From Moraxella caviae (GTDB lineage: Bacteria > Pseudomonadota > Gammaproteobacteria > Pseudomonadales > Moraxellaceae): a stretch of DNA of 64,000 bases. Below, piece by piece: positions 57,065-64,000 of this stretch. The stretch covers positions 1-64,000 of the forward strand of contig NZ_MUXU01000027.1 in assembly GCF_002014985.1 (NCBI RefSeq), read 5' to 3'. The stretch's first letter is position 1. Each line of letters starts with the position of its first letter. Below the pieces are notes generated by a model. The model had not been told where the DNA came from. It saw only the letters and a list, made by a program, of their open reading frames with translations, and searched no databases. Both the position numbers and the translations under genes were made by a program.

Positions 57065-59908
57065 TCACCCCAACACTTCTAAAAGCTGCGCTTTGAGCGT
57101 GGCAAGCTCATCATCACTAAGCGTGCGCCCATCTTTGGCACTGATGTGAAACATATCTTCGGCACGCTCGCCCAGCGTGGTAATGCGTGCGCCATGCACT
57201 TCAATGCGCAGCTTACGAAACACGCCGCCCACCTTGGCAAGCAGCGCAGGGCGATCTTTGGTGATGAGCATCATGGCGTGGTGTCCGTCATTGGCGATGG
57301 ACGTGGCGGCTTGAAAAGAGATTTGTGTCGGCACGCTAAAATGCTTGAGTTCGCTTTGTCCAAACGTGCGTGGCGGCGTGCGGTAATCATTGGTGCGCAG
57401 GGCGGTGGCAAGCTTTTGTATCAGCAGTGTTTGGCGGTGGCTGTCGGTCAAAATATCATTACGCTCACTGCCTTTGATGGCAAGTCTGTCAAGCAAGACA
57501 TACGAGTCAATCGCCACTGGCACGCCATCAATTTTACCTGTCAAAATGGTGGCGTCCAGCACTGAAAGCCCCATGCCATCAAGCGTGCAGACGGTGGCGG
57601 CAAACAAATCATCTTGGTCTTGATTACACACCAAAAGCTGCACTGCGCCTAATGCCACGTCGCCATGTTCACGCAGGGCGATGATGGGCGTGCCAGATGA
57701 GTGCGTTTGGGTGTGGCGCAGGATTTGGGCGGATTGCCAAGCGATGTCGGCGTGCTTTTGTTTTAAGAAAAAATCTTCGCCAAAACCTGCCCACAGCGCA
57801 TCAAGGGCGGCTTGGTCAAACTCATCAAGCAAAAGTTTGGCTTTGTGCTTACGATTGGCGATGACTTGGTCTTTATCCGCCGCCGCAAGTCCCAGGCTTA
57901 GCACCCTGTGCGTGCTGATGTACAGCTGGCGCAACAAAGACGCACGCCACGCATTCCACAGCTGCGAATTGGTGGCGTTCATATCGGCAACCGTGAGCGC
58001 ATACAGGTGATTTAGCCTTGTGATACTGCCTGTAAATTCAGCAAAACGTGCGATGACTTCAGGGTCGTAGATGTCTTGCTTTTGGGCGGTGAGAGACATG
58101 GTGAGATGCTCTTTGACGAGCCAGCACACCAAATCAGTGTCTTGCTGCGAAAGTTTGTGCGCTTGGCAAAATTCGTACGCGTCCTGTGCGCCAAGTTCAC
58201 TGTGATCGCCGCCACGCCCTTTGGCGATGTCGTGAAATAAGGCAGCGATGACTAAGATGTCCTTGCGGTTGATGTTTTGGTACACTTCGCTTACAAGACC
58301 AAAGCGGTTTTCGCTGGTAGGATTTGGCGCACCAGAGTTGTCGGTGCTTGGCAAGGTGTGGCTTTCATCTTTTTTGCCAAAGCGGTGCAAAATCCGCACC
58401 AACAGCAGCGTGTGCGCATCCACCGTATAACGATGGAACAAATCATACTGCATCAACCCCATGATGTCGCCAAAGGCAGGCAGATAATTTGCCAGCACGC
58501 CATAGCGTTTCATCAGGCGCAGGCGGTGAAATAGGTAATTGCCTTCTTGTAAATTCGCCAAAAACAGCGCACGGTGCGCAGGATTATCACGGTATTCATC
58601 ATTGATGTGATTGCTTGCCAAAAACAGCGCACGCAAGGTGCTGGCGGCAATTTTTTTAATGCCGTGCTTACCCATCATCAAAAAGATTCTTAGCAATGCG
58701 TCTGGTTTTTTGATGAACAAGGTGTCGTCAATGGCGGCGATTTTATCGTTTTGGTCGGTTTGCGGGTTTGTGCTGCCAATTTCACGCAAACGATAAAAAT
58801 CATCGTCCAGCGGCACACGCTCAAACACAGGATTTAAATAGCGTTCGTTAAAATAATCACAAGACAGCTCGCTTAGCGCCGCAACGTGCATGGCGTGGCG
58901 ATAATACAGCCGCATCATGGCTTCTAGGGCGCTGGTAAGTTCGCTGTGCGCCACGTTTTCATCGGCATAGCCCATGCGCACGGCAAGCGATTTTTGATGG
59001 TCAAACAGCAGGCGTTCTTCGGCGCGCCCCGTCAAAGCGTGCAGATGATGGCGCATACACCACAAAAACAGCTGGGCATTGGTCAGTGTGATTGCTTTGT
59101 CATCGCTTAAAAATCCTGCCGCCGCCAAGTCCGCCAAATCACGCACGTCATCAAAAACAAACTTGCCAAGCCACATCACCACATGAATATCACGCAGCGC
59201 ACCGGGAGCGGATTTGATGTTTGGCTCAAGGTTATATTCGGTTGCGCCTTGAGTGCGGTAGCGTTCTTTGGCTTCTTGGGTTTTAGCATCAAAAAACGCC
59301 TTTGCCGTCCAGTGATTTTTCACCGCTTGCTTTGGTGTGTGGGCAAGTGCGTGATTGCCCGTCAAAAACCGCGCTTCTAAAAGGGCGGTGGCGATGGTCT
59401 GATCGCTGATGACCAAGGCAGTGTCATCAAGCGTGCGCACCGAAATCGCAGGCGTGATGCCGATGTCCCAAAGCCTTGCCACAAAAGGCTCAATGCGTGC
59501 TTGATGGCGTGTAATGTCCTTGCCAATCAAAAGCAAATCCACGTCTGAATTGGGCAAAAGCTCGCCACGCCCATAGCCGCCCACCGCAAACAGCGCAAGC
59601 TCATCTGGCAAGCCAAACGCAGTAAACAGCGCCACCATCAGTGCGTCCATGGCAGCGGTGCGCAGCGCAATCAGCTGGGCAATTTCTTGGGTTGCCATGC
59701 GCCCAAGTACCACCATGCGTGCGTCAATGTCGGCATTGATTTGCCCAAGCCACGCTTGGTAAGCGCTGCCATCAAAAGCCGCTAAAAACTTTTCAAACTC
59801 GGCATCGCTTGATGGTGCGGCGGATTTTGGCAAAGCAGGTACGCTAAGCCCAAGCTGGGCGGCAAGCTCGTTTGCCAGCTCAAAAGATGATGTGGACGCA
59901 AGTGTCAT
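57065..59908 (-). CDS. glnD: Bifunctional uridylyltransferase/uridylyl-removing enzyme GlnD
   Basis: This 947-residue protein senses glutamine and modifies PII proteins. The nucleotidyltransferase domain has GGYGRGELLPNSDVDLL near 108-124 with the GSxGRxE-type and DxD residues. The HD domain for deuridylylation has LFHDIAKGRGGDHS near 555-568. Two ACT domains form the C-terminal part. It starts 5 bp after the stop of map, so the two are cotranscribed, the usual gene order. Confidence 0.96.
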   Translation of the reverse strand: MTLASTSSFELANELAAQLGLSVPALPKSAAPSSDAEFEKFLAAFDGSAYQAWLGQINADIDARMVVLGRMATQEIAQLIALRTAAMDALMVALFTAFGLPDELALFAVGGYGRGELLPNSDVDLLLIGKDITRHQARIEPFVARLWDIGITPAISVRTLDDTALVISDQTIATALLEARFLTGNHALAHTPKQAVKNHWTAKAFFDAKTQEAKERYRTQGATEYNLEPNIKSAPGALRDIHVVMWLGKFVFDDVRDLADLAAAGFLSDDKAITLTNAQLFLWCMRHHLHALTGRAEERLLFDHQKSLAVRMGYADENVAHSELTSALEAMMRLYYRHAMHVAALSELSCDYFNERYLNPVFERVPLDDDFYRLREIGSTNPQTDQNDKIAAIDDTLFIKKPDALLRIFLMMGKHGIKKIAASTLRALFLASNHINDEYRDNPAHRALFLANLQEGNYLFHRLRLMKRYGVLANYLPAFGDIMGLMQYDLFHRYTVDAHTLLLVRILHRFGKKDESHTLPSTDNSGAPNPTSENRFGLVSEVYQNINRKDILVIAALFHDIAKGRGGDHSELGAQDAYEFCQAHKLSQQDTDLVCWLVKEHLTMSLTAQKQDIYDPEVIARFAEFTGSITRLNHLYALTVADMNATNSQLWNAWRASLLRQLYISTHRVLSLGLAAADKDQVIANRKHKAKLLLDEFDQAALDALWAGFGEDFFLKQKHADIAWQSAQILRHTQTHSSGTPIIALREHGDVALGAVQLLVCNQDQDDLFAATVCTLDGMGLSVLDATILTGKIDGVPVAIDSYVLLDRLAIKGSERNDILTDSHRQTLLIQKLATALRTNDYRTPPRTFGQSELKHFSVPTQISFQAATSIANDGHHAMMLITKDRPALLAKVGGVFRKLRIEVHGARITTLGERAEDMFHISAKDGRTLSDDELATLKAQLLEVLG

Positions 59909-59913
59909 CGGAG

Positions 59914-60714
59914 TTATTCTTTAATCCAGCTTAAATCTTCGTCAGGGCGTGCGGTGGTTACGATACAGCCGTTGTCCGTTACAATCAGCGTATGCTCCCA
60001 TTGCGCTGAGAGTTTGCGGTCTTTGGTGATGGCAGTCCAGCCGTCTTTCATGACTTTGGTTTGCCATACGCCTTGGTTAATCATCGGCTCGATGGTCAGC
60101 GCCATGCCTGTTTTTAGCTCCACGCCTTCGCCTTTTTTGCCGTAGTGCAGCACTTGTGGCTCGCAGTGAAACTCTTTGCCCAAGCCATGCCCGCAAAATT
60201 CACGCACAATGCTAAAGCGCTCAGGCTCAACCACCGCTTGAATTGCCGCACCAATATCGCCAAGGTGTGCGCCATTTTTCACCACGCTCATGCCAGCGTA
60301 CAGTGCCTTTTGGGCGACATCGCAAATGCGCTTTGCCATCACCGAGCCTTCGCCCACAATCCACATTTTTGATGTGTCGCCATAGTAGCCATCTTTGATG
60401 ACGGTTACGTCAATGTTGATGATGTCGCCATCTTTTAAAATGCGCTCATGGTCTGGAATGCCGTGGCATACAACGTGGTTGATGCTGGTACAGATGGATT
60501 TTGGGAAGCCGTGATAATTTAGGCAGGCTGGGATTGCGCCTTGAACTTCGGTGATGTGGCGATGGGCGATGTCGTCAAGCTCGCCTGTACTCACGCCAGC
60601 TTTGACGTGTTCGTCCAGCACTTGCAAGACTTCAGCGGCAAGCTGACCTGCGATTTTCATTTTGGCGATGTCTTCATCGTTTAAGATGGGAATGTTTTTG
60701 CTGCTTTTGCTCAT
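59914..60714 (-). CDS. map: Methionine aminopeptidase type I
   Basis: This 266-residue metalloenzyme removes N-terminal Met. Metal ligands are visible in NIDVTVIKDGYYGDTS (Asp near 99 and Asp near 110), GHGLGKEFH (His near 173), TIEPM (Glu near 206) and the late Glu in WEHTL (near 237). It is first of the map-glnD pair. Length matches E. coli Map (264). Confidence 0.96.
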   Translation of the reverse strand: MSKSSKNIPILNDEDIAKMKIAGQLAAEVLQVLDEHVKAGVSTGELDDIAHRHITEVQGAIPACLNYHGFPKSICTSINHVVCHGIPDHERILKDGDIINIDVTVIKDGYYGDTSKMWIVGEGSVMAKRICDVAQKALYAGMSVVKNGAHLGDIGAAIQAVVEPERFSIVREFCGHGLGKEFHCEPQVLHYGKKGEGVELKTGMALTIEPMINQGVWQTKVMKDGWTAITKDRKLSAQWEHTLIVTDNGCIVTTARPDEDLSWIKE

Positions 60715-61024
60715 ACTGTTTTTGCTCGTAGATGTCTGTCGGTTTGTTGAGTTTTAATTTGATGAAATCATGAAAAATTTGGCGAATGCTTGGCAAGGTT
60801 TATCGTGCAAAATTTGCGTTTATTTCACGCACCGCTTGCGCATTGCCGTAGAATCATTAGAAAAATTGCCATAAAAAATAGGCACAATCATGCGCCTATT
60901 TTAGCAGGTTTTGCGTGGGTGTAGGGATAAATCGGCGATAAATTTTCGTAAAATTTGAAATTTTGCCTATCATGCGCACACTGGCACGCAAAGTTGATGT
61001 CAAGTGGATATGAAACGATAAAAA
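60715..61024. other. Intergenic region with terminator
   Basis: Non-coding sequence between map and the blh-like gene. The hairpin AAAATAGGC with GCCTATTTT at 60874-60902 ends the blh-like transcript on the minus strand; promoter sequence for map should follow. No gene is seen. Confidence 0.6.
60873..60903 (-). terminator. Terminator after the blh-like gene
   Basis: AAAATAGGC pairs with GCCTATTTT around a loop of about 11 bases, with T run on the minus strand. Confidence 0.72.
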
Positions 61025-61375
61025 TCACTCTTTGTCCAGCATATCGCGCTCACGAGCGGCGGCTAAGATGGTGCTTGAGCGGTTGCCCGTGCGGCAAAAG
61101 ATGTGCAGCGGGCGTTCGGTGGCGTTGAAAAAATCGGCAAATTCTTCAACGTGATTCATATCCAGCATACCGCCAGCAAAGGCGATTTGCTTATAAGCGA
61201 TGCCATGTGCGGCAGCGGCAGCGGCGATTTCATCAGAAGTGGGCTGGTTTGCTTCTTCGCTGTCTGGGCGGTTGTTGATGATGGTTTTTACGCCTTGTTC
61301 GGCAAGCGTGGCAACGTCCGCTGGGGTGATTTGCCCAGAAATGGTGATACGAAATTCAGGGGCGACTTCGGTCAT
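61025..61375 (-). CDS. Beta-lactamase-hydrolase-like (DUF442/TIGR01244) protein
   Basis: This 116-residue protein has a phosphatase-like fold with the P-loop motif FCRTGNRSS (Cys near 94). The N-terminal motif ITISGQITPADVATLA and NNRPDSEE near 34 match the DUF442 family, found alone or fused to persulfide dioxygenase and sulfide oxidation proteins. A sulfur-transfer role is possible; no partner gene is adjacent. Confidence 0.82.
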   Translation of the reverse strand: MTEVAPEFRITISGQITPADVATLAEQGVKTIINNRPDSEEANQPTSDEIAAAAAAHGIAYKQIAFAGGMLDMNHVEEFADFFNATERPLHIFCRTGNRSSTILAAARERDMLDKE

Positions 61376-61470
61376 GATGATTCCTTATGATGGATGGATT
61401 GTGATGACTTATAAGTCATCGTAAAGTTTTGAGTGTGATGAATTTTATAATAAAATCATAACTTGGGTAA

Positions 61471-63765
<2,295 letters not shown>

Positions 63766-63784
63766 TTTGGAGTAATTGCCAATA

Positions 63785-63816
63785 CAAAAAGCGCTCACGT
63801 TGATGGGCGCTTTTTA
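63785..63816. terminator. Bidirectional terminator
   Basis: AAAAAGCGC pairs with GCGCTTTTT around a loop, between the convergent fadH and the partial gene at the edge. Confidence 0.75.
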
Positions 63817-63834
63817 GGGCTTGATGGTTTGCGA

Positions 63835-64000
63835 TTAGATTTCTTGGCGCTCTTTTAGGGTCTCGATGATAGAATGCGCGCGATTATAACCGAGTCCAAG
63901 GGCGCGCTGCAAAGCAGCAATTGAAACTGCGCCATGGCTGGCTTGTCTGTTTTTACAAAATTCAGTTGCCGCCAGCATAAGCAGTTCATCGTCATGATTA
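63835..64000 (-). CDS. Partial gene: C-terminal winged-helix domain, FtsK gamma-like
   Basis: The minus-strand frame is open from the right edge to a TAA at 63835 and gives about 54 residues. They include VSIAALQRALGLGYNRAHSI, which resembles the FtsK gamma winged helix (a stretch of the type ASISLLQRRLRIGYNRAA that reads KOPS sites). The rest of the gene is outside the window. It could be FtsK itself or another protein carrying this domain. Confidence 0.6.
   Translation of the reverse strand, partial: NHDDELLMLAATEFCKNRQASHGAVSIAALQRALGLGYNRAHSIIETLKERQEI

Overview
The window looks like a chromosomal segment of a Moraxellaceae gammaproteobacterium, most likely Moraxella. Grounds: moderate GC with many short AT-rich gaps, the block hemA | TPR protein-lolB-ispE-tRNA-Gln-prs-rplY (an order shared with Pseudomonas), map-glnD, a lipid-anchored azurin, and a nitrate-type ABC transporter. 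The closing species call is inference. No phage, integrase, transposase or CRISPR array is visible. About 50 protein genes are intact, and one more (FtsK gamma-like) runs off the right edge.

Layout. 1-3.3 kb: nrtA-nrtB-nrtD nitrate-type importer, minus strand. 3.6-5.0 kb: three overlapping small membrane-protein genes and an orphan gene. 5.2-10.1 kb: rubredoxin/rubredoxin reductase fusion, acyl-CoA dehydrogenase and acyl-CoA ligase, with a perfect 7 x 13 bp tandem repeat before the fusion gene. 10.4-15.2 kb: hslO, azurin and ppc. 15.5-20.8 kb: one polar amino-acid ABC transporter with three paralogous binding lipoproteins. 21.2-28.7 kb: proA, fadE-like gene, a tiny Cys-tailed acidic protein, aroE, gabD, and an exonuclease. 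28.8-39.8 kb: DUF294/CBS protein, GNAT, purL, isochorismatase-like hydrolase, lipoprotein, EF-hand membrane protein, tmRNA, WG-repeat protein. 40.2-51 kb: hemA, TPR protein, lolB, ispE, two tRNA-Gln-type genes, prs, putP, rplY. 51-64 kb: hemN, RDD protein, tRNA-Arg, tRNA-Ser, thiD, ettA, glnD, map, blh-like, fadH, partial gene.

The genes are mostly housekeeping: nitrogen uptake and sensing (nrt, glnD), amino-acid import and proline metabolism (ABC cluster, proA, putP), fatty-acid activation and oxidation (ligase, two acyl-CoA dehydrogenases, fadH), haem synthesis (hemA, hemN), translation and ribosome rescue (ettA, rplY, map, tmRNA).

The outstanding observation is at 46.36 kb. Two tRNA-Gln transcription units lie in tandem, 340 bp apart, identical over about 192 bp except for two bases. 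One of those two bases is anticodon position 36: the right copy has UUG (Gln), the left copy UUA, the anticodon of a glutamine-derived ochre suppressor like E. coli supB. By my count 27 of 49 genes here end in TAA and 2 in TAG, so an active suppressor would affect much of the proteome. Other items worth attention are an about 88 bp double-hairpin palindromic repeat family, the heptameric 13-mer, and a Cys/His-rich extension before the Tat signal of NrtA.
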